Origin: Geodermatophilus sp. YIM 151500
Lineage (GTDB): Bacteria > Actinomycetota > Actinomycetes > Mycobacteriales > Geodermatophilaceae
NCBI RefSeq assembly: GCF_025716945.1
Contig: NZ_JAOVZT010000013.1
Location: forward strand, 45,459-109,458
Length of the DNA stretch: 64,000 bases
Reading direction: 5' to 3'
The translations under genes and the position numbers were made by a program. Positions within the stretch are counted from its first letter, which is position 1. Every line of letters begins with the position of its first letter. The notes beneath the pieces were generated by a model. That model ran no database searches, was not told the origin of the DNA, and saw nothing but the letters and a program-made list of their open reading frames with translations. Shown in pieces: positions 16,593-24,210 of the stretch.

Positions 16593-17858
16593 GTGAGCGC
16601 ACGTCGCGCCGCGCTCGTGGCCGCGGTCGTCCTCGGCCTGGCGTTCGTCGTGGTCGTCGCGGTGACCACACCGTGGGACGTGCTGCCCGGCGGCGCCGCG
16701 CGGTCGCCGGCGGTCGACCCGACCACCGTGGTGCCCCCGGAGCGCATCGCGCGCGCCGAGGCCTTCGCCGCCGCCCTGCGGCCGGCCTCGCTCACCTCCC
16801 TCCTGCTGGGCCTCGCGGTCGCGGGGGTGCTCGGGCTCACCCGGCTCGGCGGCCGGCTGGTGCGCGCCCTGGCTGCGCCGCTCGGTGGCGGATGGGTCTG
16901 GCAGGTCCTGCTCGGCGTCCTCGCGCTGGTCCTGATCGGCCGCTTGGCGACCCTGCCGCTGGCCGCCTACGGCGAGGTGGTCCGCCACCGGTACGGGCTG
17001 TCCACCCGTAGCTGGCCGCTGTGGGCCCGCGACGTGGCCGTGTCGACGGCGATCGACGCGGCCCTCACCGCCGTGGCCGTGCTCGGCCTGGTCTGGCTCG
17101 CCCGGCGCGCACCGCGCAGCTGGTGGGCCTGGGCGGCGGCGGGCGCCGCCGCGCTGGTGGTCGTGGGCTCGTTCCTCTGGCCGGTGGTGATCGAGCCGGC
17201 GTTCAACCGGTTCGACCCGCTCCCCCCGGGCGAGCTGCGCACCGAGCTGCTCGCCCTGGCCGAGACGAACGGCACGCCGGTGCAGGACGTGCTGGTCTCC
17301 GACGCCTCACGGCGCACGACCACGCTCAACGCCTACGTCTCCGGGTTCGGGTCGACGCGGCGGATCGTGCTGTACGACACGACCCTCGACCAGCTGCCCG
17401 ACGAGGAGATCGCCTCGATCGTCGGCCACGAGCTGGGGCACGTGGCCACCGACGACGTCCTCGCCGGCACCCTGCTGGGCGCGCTGGGCGCGGCGGCCGC
17501 GGTCGGCGCCCTCGGCTGGCTGCTCCCCGCACCGCGGGTGCTGCGCCGGGTGGGTGCCGCGTCGCCGGGTGATCCGCGCATCGTGCCGCTCGTGCTCTTC
17601 CTCGCCGCCGCCGGCACGCTGCTGGCCACCCCCGTGCAGAACGTGGTGTCGCGCAACGTCGAGGCGCGCGCCGACGTCCGGGCGCTCGAGCTCACCGCGG
17701 ACCCCGACGCCTTCGTCGCGATGCAGCGCCGGCTGGCCCTCACCAACCTCAGCGACCCCGACCCGCCGGAGGCCTGGCAGTGGTTCTTCGGCTCGCACCC
17801 CACCGCGCCGCAGCGGGTCGCGCTGGCCCTGGACTGGGCCCGGTCGGCCGATCCGTGA
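16593..17858 (+). CDS. M48 (Ste24/HtpX-like) membrane zinc metalloprotease
   Basis: 421 residues with several membrane helices: one at the N-terminus, three between about 65 and 200, and two after the active site. The zinc-binding HELGH lies in VGHELGHVATDD, and the third ligand is probably the Glu in NVEARADVRALEL. The layout is like the CAAX protease Ste24, although bacteria lack prenylated CAAX substrates; a role in membrane protein quality control is likely. The start is chosen for the -10 element 7 nt upstream; a GTG at 16575 is also in frame. Confidence 0.92.
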   Translation: MSARRAALVAAVVLGLAFVVVVAVTTPWDVLPGGAARSPAVDPTTVVPPERIARAEAFAAALRPASLTSLLLGLAVAGVLGLTRLGGRLVRALAAPLGGGWVWQVLLGVLALVLIGRLATLPLAAYGEVVRHRYGLSTRSWPLWARDVAVSTAIDAALTAVAVLGLVWLARRAPRSWWAWAAAGAAALVVVGSFLWPVVIEPAFNRFDPLPPGELRTELLALAETNGTPVQDVLVSDASRRTTTLNAYVSGFGSTRRIVLYDTTLDQLPDEEIASIVGHELGHVATDDVLAGTLLGALGAAAAVGALGWLLPAPRVLRRVGAASPGDPRIVPLVLFLAAAGTLLATPVQNVVSRNVEARADVRALELTADPDAFVAMQRRLALTNLSDPDPPEAWQWFFGSHPTAPQRVALALDWARSADP

Positions 17859-17904
17859 CGGGCACTCCCAGGCGCCCCGGGGGCCGGTCCGGGCCGGTGC
17901 CGCG

Positions 17905-19026
17905 GTGAGGCGCACGCTGGTCGTCACGAACGACTTCCCACCCCGGCAGGGCGGCATCCAGACGTTCGTCGCCGCGCTGCTGGCCCGGCGGCCGCCGGAG
18001 TCGCTCGTCGTGCTCGCCTCCGACCACCCGGGCTCGGTCGAGCACGACGCCCGGTTGCCCTACCCGGTCGTCCGCCGGCCCACGGGCGTGCTCCTGCCGA
18101 CGCGGGCCACCGCCCGCGCCGCCGTCGACCTGGTCCGCCGGTACGGCTGCGACACCGCCTTCTTCGGGGCGGCCGCGCCGCTGGGGCTGCTCGCCCCGGC
18201 GCTGCGGGCCGCCGGCGTCCGCCACCTGGTCGGGGCCACCCACGGGCACGAGACCGGCTGGGTGGCGCTGCCCGGCGCGCGCGCCGCGATGCGCCGCATC
18301 GCCGCCGGCCTCGACGTGCTGACCTACATCAGCGAGTACACCGGCAGCCGGCTGACGCCCGTCCTGGGCGGGCGGACGCGGCTGGCGCAGCTGTCACCCG
18401 GGGTGGACGTCGACGCCTACACCCCGGCCGCCGACGGCGCGGCGGTCCGCGAGCGGTACGGCCTGGACGGGGCGACGGTGGTGGTCTGCGTCTCCCGGCT
18501 GGTGGCCCGCAAGGGGCAGGACGTGCTCGTCGCCGGCTGGCCCCGGGTGCTCGACCGCCATCCCGGCGCCCGGCTGCTGCTGGTCGGGGGTGGGCCGGCC
18601 GAGGCGTCGCTGCGCCGGGCGGTCACCGAGCGGGGGTTGGCCGGCTCCGTGGTCCTCACCGGGCCGGTGCCGCACGTCGAGCTGCCCGAGCACTACGCCG
18701 CGGGTGACGTCTTCGCCATGCCGTGCCGGACCCGCCGCGCCGGGCTGGACGTCGAGGGGCTGGGCATGGTGTACCTCGAGGCCGCCGCGTGCGGCCTGCC
18801 GGTGGTGGCCGGCACCTCCGGCGGCGCGCCCGAGGCCGTCGACGACGGCGTCACCGGGCACGTCGTCGACCCGCGCTCGCCGTCGGCGGTCGCGACCGCC
18901 ATCGCCGGGCTGCTCGACGACCCGGAGACGGCGCGCGCCATGGGAGCGGCCGGCCGGTCGTGGGTGGAGCGGCGGTGGTCGTGGACGACGATCGCCGCCA
19001 CCTTCGCCGACCTGCTCGACGGCTAG
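17905..19026 (+). CDS. pimB: GDP-mannose-dependent phosphatidylinositol monomannoside mannosyltransferase
   Basis: 373 residues, GT4 family with GT-B fold. It starts VRRTLVVTNDFPPRQGGIQTF, characteristic of PimB', and carries the donor-site motif GLGMVYLEAAACGLPVVAG, with the Glu that binds the nucleotide sugar. PimB' adds the second mannose to Ac1PIM1 on the cytoplasmic face of the membrane in PIM/lipomannan synthesis. Convergent to fadD15, the same neighbours as Rv2188c/Rv2187 in M. tuberculosis. Its TAG stop is inside a CTAG shared with the stop of fadD15. Confidence 0.93.
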   Translation: MRRTLVVTNDFPPRQGGIQTFVAALLARRPPESLVVLASDHPGSVEHDARLPYPVVRRPTGVLLPTRATARAAVDLVRRYGCDTAFFGAAAPLGLLAPALRAAGVRHLVGATHGHETGWVALPGARAAMRRIAAGLDVLTYISEYTGSRLTPVLGGRTRLAQLSPGVDVDAYTPAADGAAVRERYGLDGATVVVCVSRLVARKGQDVLVAGWPRVLDRHPGARLLLVGGGPAEASLRRAVTERGLAGSVVLTGPVPHVELPEHYAAGDVFAMPCRTRRAGLDVEGLGMVYLEAAACGLPVVAGTSGGAPEAVDDGVTGHVVDPRSPSAVATAIAGLLDDPETARAMGAAGRSWVERRWSWTTIAATFADLLDG

Positions 19027-20873
19027 CGGCCCCGCTGCGGGGGCCCGCTCCGAGCCTGCGAGGGGTGGGGGGCAGCGGGGTCCTGCGAGTACAGCGCCTC
19101 GACCTCGGCGTCGAACTCCGCAAGCACCGCGGCCCGCTTGAGCTTCAGGCTCGGGGTGAGCAGCCCGTCGGCCTCGGTGAAGTCGCGGCCCAGCACCCGG
19201 AACGCCCGGATGGCCTCGGCCTGCGACACCGCCCTGTTCGCCTCCGCGACGGCCGCCTCCAGCTCCGCGCGCAGGTCGGGGTCGTTCCGCAGCTGCTCGG
19301 GCGTGGTGCCGGGGGGCTTGCCGGTGGACTCCAGCCAGAGCGGCAGCGCCTCCTCGTCGAGGGTGACCAGCGCGGCGATGAAGGGGCGCTGGTCACCGAC
19401 GACGATGCACTGGCTGACCAGCCGGTGGGCGCGCAGCCGGTCCTCCAGCACCGCGGGCGCGACGTTCTTGCCGCCCGCGGTCACCAGGATCTCCTTCTTC
19501 CGCCCGGTGATCTTCAGGAAGCCGTCGCCGTCGAGCTCGCCGAGATCACCGGTGTGCAGCCAGCCGTCGTCGTCGATCGCCTCCTTCGTGGCCTGCTCGT
19601 TGTTCCAGTAGCCGCGCATGACGATGCCGCCGCGGATCAGGATCTCGCCGTCGTCGGCGATCGCCGCACCGACGCCCGGCAGCGGCCGCCCGACGGTGCC
19701 GATCCGCAGCGCGTCGTCGTGGTTCACGGACGCCGCCGCGGTCGTCTCGGTCAGCCCGTAGCCCTCGTAGACGGTGACCCCGATGCCGCGGAAGAAGTGC
19801 CCCAACCGGTCGCCGAGCGGCGCACCTCCGGAGATGGCGCCCGCGCAGCGGCCACCGAGCGCGGCGCGCAGCTTGCGGTACACCAGCTTGTCGAACAGCG
19901 CGTGCTGCAGCCGCAGGGCGAGCCCGGGCCCGTCGGCGTCGCGGGCGCGGGACCAGTCGACGGCGACCCGCGCCGCCCGGTCGAAGATGCGGCCCTTGCC
20001 GTCGGCCTCCGCCTTGGCCTTCGCGCCGTTGAAGACCTTCTCGAACACCCGGGGGACGGCGAGGACGAACGTGGGCCGGAACGCGCCGAGGTCCTCGACC
20101 AGGTTGCTCACGTCGGCGGTGTGGCCGATCACCGTGCGGGTGCGGACCGCGCCGACCTCCAGGACCCGGGCCAGCACGTGCGCCAGCGGGATGAACAGCA
20201 GCAGCGAGCCGTCCGCGTTCATGTAGCGGTCGAGCAGGCTCATGCCGTTGCCGACCTCGAACAGGAAGTTGGCGTGGGTGAGCTCGCAGCCCTTGGGCCG
20301 CCCCGTCGTCCCGGACGTGTAGATCAGCGTGGCGAGGCTGTCGGCCGACAGCGTGGCGCGACGGGCCTGCAGCTCCTCGTCCGGCACGTCGCGGCCGGCG
20401 GCCACCAGCGCGCCGACGGCGTCGTCGTCGAGCACGTGCAGCGACCGCAGCGCCGGCGCCTGGTCGCGGACCGACTCGACGGCCGCGGCGTGCTCGGGCC
20501 GTTCGACGATCGCGGCCGTGGCACCGGAGTCGGCGAGGATCCACGCGACCTGGTCGGCGCTGGAGGTCTCGTAGACCGGGACGACGACGGCGCCGGCCGC
20601 CCAGATGGCGAAGTCGCAGACGGTCCACTCGTAGCGCGTCCGGGCCTGCAGGGCCACCCGGTCGCCCGCCTGGACGCCGGCCGCGACCAGCCCCTTGGCC
20701 ACGCCGGCCACCTCGTCGCCGAACTGCCGCCAGGTGACGTCGACCCACCGCCCGTCGACCCGACGGCGCAGGCCGACCTCGTCGCCGTGTTCGGCGACGT
20801 TGGCGGCGAGCATGTCGGGGACGGCCTCGTCCGGACCCACCTCGCAGATCGCGGGGACGGAGAACTCGCGCAC
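19023..20873 (-). CDS. fadD15: Long-chain fatty-acid-CoA ligase
   Basis: 616 residues, adenylate-forming superfamily. The AMP-binding P-loop reads YTSGTTGRPKG, followed by the YEGYGLTET motif and the C-terminal hinge LHTGDLGELDGDGFLKITGRKKE. It activates long-chain fatty acids as acyl-AMP and then acyl-CoA at the membrane. Synteny with Rv2187 supports the FadD15 name. GGAAGGGA before the GTG at 20873 gives a good ribosome-binding site. Confidence 0.93.
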   Translation of the reverse strand: MREFSVPAICEVGPDEAVPDMLAANVAEHGDEVGLRRRVDGRWVDVTWRQFGDEVAGVAKGLVAAGVQAGDRVALQARTRYEWTVCDFAIWAAGAVVVPVYETSSADQVAWILADSGATAAIVERPEHAAAVESVRDQAPALRSLHVLDDDAVGALVAAGRDVPDEELQARRATLSADSLATLIYTSGTTGRPKGCELTHANFLFEVGNGMSLLDRYMNADGSLLLFIPLAHVLARVLEVGAVRTRTVIGHTADVSNLVEDLGAFRPTFVLAVPRVFEKVFNGAKAKAEADGKGRIFDRAARVAVDWSRARDADGPGLALRLQHALFDKLVYRKLRAALGGRCAGAISGGAPLGDRLGHFFRGIGVTVYEGYGLTETTAAASVNHDDALRIGTVGRPLPGVGAAIADDGEILIRGGIVMRGYWNNEQATKEAIDDDGWLHTGDLGELDGDGFLKITGRKKEILVTAGGKNVAPAVLEDRLRAHRLVSQCIVVGDQRPFIAALVTLDEEALPLWLESTGKPPGTTPEQLRNDPDLRAELEAAVAEANRAVSQAEAIRAFRVLGRDFTEADGLLTPSLKLKRAAVLAEFDAEVEALYSQDPAAPHPSQARSGPPQRGR

Positions 20874-20942
20874 GACTGGTCCCTTCCCCCCGACCGGCCG
20901 GGCGCCGTCGCCCGCCGCCCCGGCCCGGGATCGTCCCGTCCG

Positions 20943-20948
20943 AATCTA
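20943..20948 (-). promoter_or_regulatory. -10 element for fadD15
   Basis: TAGATT on the minus strand, giving a predicted leader of about 60 nt that includes GGAAGGGA before the GTG. Confidence 0.4.
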
Positions 20949-21014
20949 GCCGCTGCCCCTACCCGTGAGTAGCAGAACGCCGGGACGGCACCCCGGAGAG
21001 CGAGGTCGAACGGT

Positions 21015-21020
21015 TAGCCT
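21015..21020 (+). promoter_or_regulatory. Leaderless-type -10 for the SRPBCC gene
   Basis: TAGCCT lies 7 nt before the ATG at 21028. It probably drives the run of four genes to 24162. Confidence 0.55.
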
Positions 21021-21027
21021 GCTGCGC

Positions 21028-21459
21028 ATGGCCGACCAGTCCACCCAGTCGATCGTCGTCGACGCGCCCGCGGCCGAGGTCATGGCGGTCATCGCCGACT
21101 TCCCTTCCTATCCGCAGTGGGTGGCGGCGGCCCGGGAGGTCGAGGTGCTCGAGACCGGGCCGGACGGGCGGGCCCGCCGCGTGCACTTCGTCCTCGACGC
21201 CGGCGCGGTGAAGGACGACTACGTCCTCGACTACACGTGGGAGGACGACCGCCGGGTCTCCTGGAGCCTGGTGCAGGGACAGATGCAGAAGCGCCAGGAC
21301 GGTTCCTACGTGCTCGCCGAGCTGGGCGGCCGCACCGAGGTGACGTACGCGATCGCGATCGACCTCTCCATCCCGATGCTCGGGATGATCAAGCGCAAGG
21401 CGGAGAAGGTCATCCTCGACACGGCGCTCAAGGAGCTCAAGAAGCGCGTCGAGGGCTGA
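21028..21459 (+). CDS. SRPBCC-fold (START-like) protein, Rv2185c type
   Basis: 143 residues. The N-terminus (SIVVDAPAAEVMAVIADFPSYPQW) is typical of polyketide cyclase/SRPBCC proteins that bind hydrophobic ligands in a deep cavity. It is the counterpart of TB16.3 (Rv2185c), which also lies next to an ArsA-like gene. No catalytic residues can be assigned. The upstream in-frame ATG at 20965 is rejected because the -10 element is positioned for 21028. Confidence 0.9.
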   Translation: MADQSTQSIVVDAPAAEVMAVIADFPSYPQWVAAAREVEVLETGPDGRARRVHFVLDAGAVKDDYVLDYTWEDDRRVSWSLVQGQMQKRQDGSYVLAELGGRTEVTYAIAIDLSIPMLGMIKRKAEKVILDTALKELKKRVEG

Positions 21460-21464
21460 CCGCC

Positions 21465-22643
21465 GTGCAGATCCTCCTGATCACCGGTCCCGGCGGGGCC
21501 GGGACGTCGACCTGCGCCGCGGCCGCGGCCGTGCGCGCCGCCCGCGCCGGCCGGCGCACGGTGCTGCTCACCCGGCAGCGCCCGCCGGTCACCGGGCTGG
21601 ACGGCGAGCCCGGCCTCGAATCGGTCGTCGTCGACCCCCGGGCGGCGCTGGAGCGGTTCTGGGCGGGCTCGGTCGACCGGGTCAGCGCCGTCCTGCCCCA
21701 GCTGGCTCCGCCGCCGGCCAGCTCGGTGGTGCCCGTGCCCGGCGTGGCCGAGCTGGCCCTGCTGGCCGAGCTGGCCCGGATCGAGGCCGACCTCGTCGTC
21801 CTGGACGCCGGCCCGGTCGAGGCCGCGACCGGGCTCGTGGAGCTGCCCTCGACGCTGCGGTGGTGGCTCGCCCGGCTGGTCCCGCCGCGGGTGCGCACCC
21901 TCGCCGCGGTCGGCCGGTCCGCCGGCGTGCTCGGCGGCGCTCCCGGCGCCCTCGGCGCGGCCGCGGTGTCCGCACTGCCCGCGCTGGAGGGGTTGCTGGC
22001 GAGCAGTCCGCTCGCCGACCCGTCCCGGATCACCGCCTGGTTCGCCGCGCTGCCCCGGCCGGGCACGGCCGCGGAACTGCGCACGGCGGCGACGGCGCTG
22101 GCGCTGCACGGCGTCCGGGCGACGGCGGTGCTCGCGCGCGTGCTGCCGAAGCTCGACGGATCCCCGTGGGCCGTGCTCCGCGGCGCGGAGCAGGAGGCGG
22201 CGCTGGCCGAGCTGGAGGAGGTGGCCCCCGTGCGGCGGGTCCCCGAGGCGGCGAGCGCCCCGGCCGACGTCGATGGAGTGGTGGCGCTGTTGCCCGACGG
22301 CGGCCCGTTCGCCGGCAACGTGCGGGACGGCGGCGCGGCGCCGGACAGCGGCACCCCGTACGCCGCACCCGAGCGGATGGCCGGTGGCTGGCGGCTGTCC
22401 GTGCCGTTGCCCTTCGCCGAGCGGTCCGACGTCGGCCTGGCCCGGTGGGCAGACGACCTCGTGGTGCACGCGGGCGGGCGCCGGCGGTCGCTGCGGCTGG
22501 ACCCGCTGCTGCGCCGGTGCACCGTGACCGGCGGCCGGCTCGACCGCGCCGGCACGGCCGACGCCGTCCTCGAGGTCACCTTCGTCCCGGATCCGCAGCA
22601 GTGGCCGGCCGACCTGCTCGCCGCCCAGGAGCGGACCGGATGA
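21465..22643 (+). CDS. ArsA/GET3-like ATPase-fold protein with degenerate P-loop
   Basis: 392 residues. The N-terminus reads MQILLITGPGGAGTST. This aligns with the ArsA/GET3 deviant Walker A (GKGGVGKTT), but both lysines are missing (Pro9 and Thr14). A switch-like VVLDAGPVEA follows. ATP hydrolysis is therefore doubtful. It corresponds by position to Rv2184c. It starts 5 bp after the SRPBCC gene, and its stop overlaps the ATG of the next gene. The C-terminal 100 residues (RLSVPLPFAERSDVGLARWADDLVVH) resemble the ArsA-HSP20-like beta domain. Confidence 0.85.
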   Translation: MQILLITGPGGAGTSTCAAAAAVRAARAGRRTVLLTRQRPPVTGLDGEPGLESVVVDPRAALERFWAGSVDRVSAVLPQLAPPPASSVVPVPGVAELALLAELARIEADLVVLDAGPVEAATGLVELPSTLRWWLARLVPPRVRTLAAVGRSAGVLGGAPGALGAAAVSALPALEGLLASSPLADPSRITAWFAALPRPGTAAELRTAATALALHGVRATAVLARVLPKLDGSPWAVLRGAEQEAALAELEEVAPVRRVPEAASAPADVDGVVALLPDGGPFAGNVRDGGAAPDSGTPYAAPERMAGGWRLSVPLPFAERSDVGLARWADDLVVHAGGRRRSLRLDPLLRRCTVTGGRLDRAGTADAVLEVTFVPDPQQWPADLLAAQERTG

Positions 22644-23134
22644 CCGCCGCCGACCCGGACGACGGTGCGCGCGCCCTGGTCGACGCGTTGCGCGCGCTGC
22701 TCGCCGACGCGGCCGCGCGGCTCGCGGCCGGCGCCGGCCCGATCGGCGTGGCGGACCCGGCCGGCGCACCCGGCCCGGTCGGTGGCGCCGCCCCGCCCGG
22801 CCCGCCCGGTGAGCCCGGCCCGCCCGGTGGGCCCGGCCCGCCCGGTGGGCCCGGCCCGCCCGGTGCGACGGCGCACGGCGGCCCCTACTGCAGGTGGTGC
22901 CCGTTGTGCCAGGCTGCCGCGGTGCTGCGTGGCGAGCGTCCCGAGGTCACCGCCGCCCTGGCCGACGTCCTGTCGGCCACGGCGACGGCGCTGCGGACCC
23001 TGACCGCGGCCGCCGCGACGCCCCGGCCCGGCGACGGGACCCCGGCCGCCGGCGGGGGTGCGCCCCCCTGCGACGCGGACGGCGAGCGTCCCGCGGACCC
23101 ACCGCCGTCCGTCCAGTGGATCGACATCGCATGA
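22640..23134 (+). CDS. CxxCxxC protein with collagen-like Gly-X-Y segment
   Basis: 164 residues. Residues 10-35 form an Ala/Leu helix. Residues 54-77 are eight consecutive Gly-X-Y triplets rich in Pro-Pro. A cysteine cluster CRWCPLC follows (C84, C87, C90), then a second Ala-rich helix and a disordered Pro/Gly tail. The helix-CxxCxxC core resembles the family found after ArsA-like genes (Rv2183c position). The ATG overlaps the upstream stop (ATGA) and its own stop overlaps the ROK kinase ATG. Function unknown; metal or Fe-S binding is possible. Confidence 0.85.
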   Translation: MTAADPDDGARALVDALRALLADAAARLAAGAGPIGVADPAGAPGPVGGAAPPGPPGEPGPPGGPGPPGGPGPPGATAHGGPYCRWCPLCQAAAVLRGERPEVTAALADVLSATATALRTLTAAAATPRPGDGTPAAGGGAPPCDADGERPADPPPSVQWIDIA

Positions 23135-24162
23135 CCACCTCCTCGCAACGCACCGTCGACGGCGTCCCCGCGGCCGCGCCGGAGGACGCCGCCGGGTTGC
23201 CCGCCCTGGGCATCGACATCGGCGGCACGAAGGTCGCCGGCGGGATCGTCGCCCCCGACGGCCGCGTGCTCGACACCGCCCGCCGGGCCACGCCCGGCAC
23301 GTCGGTGAGCGAGACCGAGGACGTCATCGTCACGGTGGTCGAGGAGCTGGCCGCCCGGCACGGCGGTGAGCTCGTCGGCGTGGGCATCGGGGCGGCCGGC
23401 TGGTTCGACCGCACCGGTGACACCGTGCTGTTCAGCCCGCACCTGGCCTGGCGGCACTCGACGCTGCGCAGGGACCTCATCGCGCGGCTGCAGCGGCCGC
23501 TGTGGGTGGGCAACGACGCCGACGCCGCCGCCTGGGCCGAGTACCGCTACGGGGCCGCCCGCGGCGCCAGCCTCGCGCTGATGATCACCCTGGGCACCGG
23601 GATCGGCGGCGGCCTCGTCATCGACGGCCGGCTGCACCGCGGCGCCCACGGCGTGGCGGGGGAGTGGGGGCACATGCGGGTCGTGCCCGACGGGCGGTTG
23701 TGCGCCTGCGGCAACCGCGGCTGCTGGGAGCAGTACGCCAGCGGCACGGCGCTCGGGCAGACCGCCCGGGAGGTCGCACGCAGCTCGCCGGCCGCGGCCG
23801 CCCGCTTGCTGGAGCGGGTGGACGGCGACGGCGCCCGGCTCACCGGCGAGGACGTCGCGAAGGCCGCCGCGGAGGGCGACCCGCTGGCGCTGGAGCTGCT
23901 CGCCGAGGTCGGCACGTGGCTCGGCCAGGGCATCGCCGATCTTTCCGCCGTCCTCGACCCCGAGGTCGTCGTGATCGGCGGCGGGGTGAGCGTGCTCGGC
24001 GAGATGGTGCTCGGCCCGGCGCGCAGCCGGCTGGAGCGAGCGCTGCCCGGCCGCACGTTCCGGCCCGGGCCGCGGGTGGTGGCCGCGGAGCTGGGCGCGC
24101 AGGCCGGTCTCATCGGCGCCGCCGACCTGTCGCGCCAGTCCGTCGCCGAGCACCAGCCCTGA
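23131..24162 (+). CDS. ROK-family sugar kinase, probable glucokinase
   Basis: 343 residues. The phosphate-1 motif is GIDIGGTKVAGG, a GTGIGGG motif follows, and the ROK zinc signature is present as CACGNRGCWEQY with a preceding EWGH. ROK kinases of this size in Actinobacteria usually phosphorylate glucose with ATP. The N-terminal 25 residues are non-conserved. The gene is the last of four overlapping or abutting genes from 21028, and its TGA begins the 24-bp hairpin. Confidence 0.92.
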   Translation: MTTSSQRTVDGVPAAAPEDAAGLPALGIDIGGTKVAGGIVAPDGRVLDTARRATPGTSVSETEDVIVTVVEELAARHGGELVGVGIGAAGWFDRTGDTVLFSPHLAWRHSTLRRDLIARLQRPLWVGNDADAAAWAEYRYGAARGASLALMITLGTGIGGGLVIDGRLHRGAHGVAGEWGHMRVVPDGRLCACGNRGCWEQYASGTALGQTAREVARSSPAAAARLLERVDGDGARLTGEDVAKAAAEGDPLALELLAEVGTWLGQGIADLSAVLDPEVVVIGGGVSVLGEMVLGPARSRLERALPGRTFRPGPRVVAAELGAQAGLIGAADLSRQSVAEHQP

Positions 24163-24210
24163 CGCGGAGTGCGGGGAGCGAGGAAACCTCGCTCCCCGCA
24201 CTCCGCGTCA
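24160..24210. terminator. Bidirectional 24-bp perfect hairpin spanning two convergent stop codons
   Basis: The arms 24160-24183 and 24187-24210 are perfectly complementary with an AAA loop. The left arm begins with the TGA of the ROK kinase and the right arm ends with the TGA (minus strand) of the TIGR00300 gene, so the hairpin exactly fills the space between the convergent genes. Confidence 0.9.
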
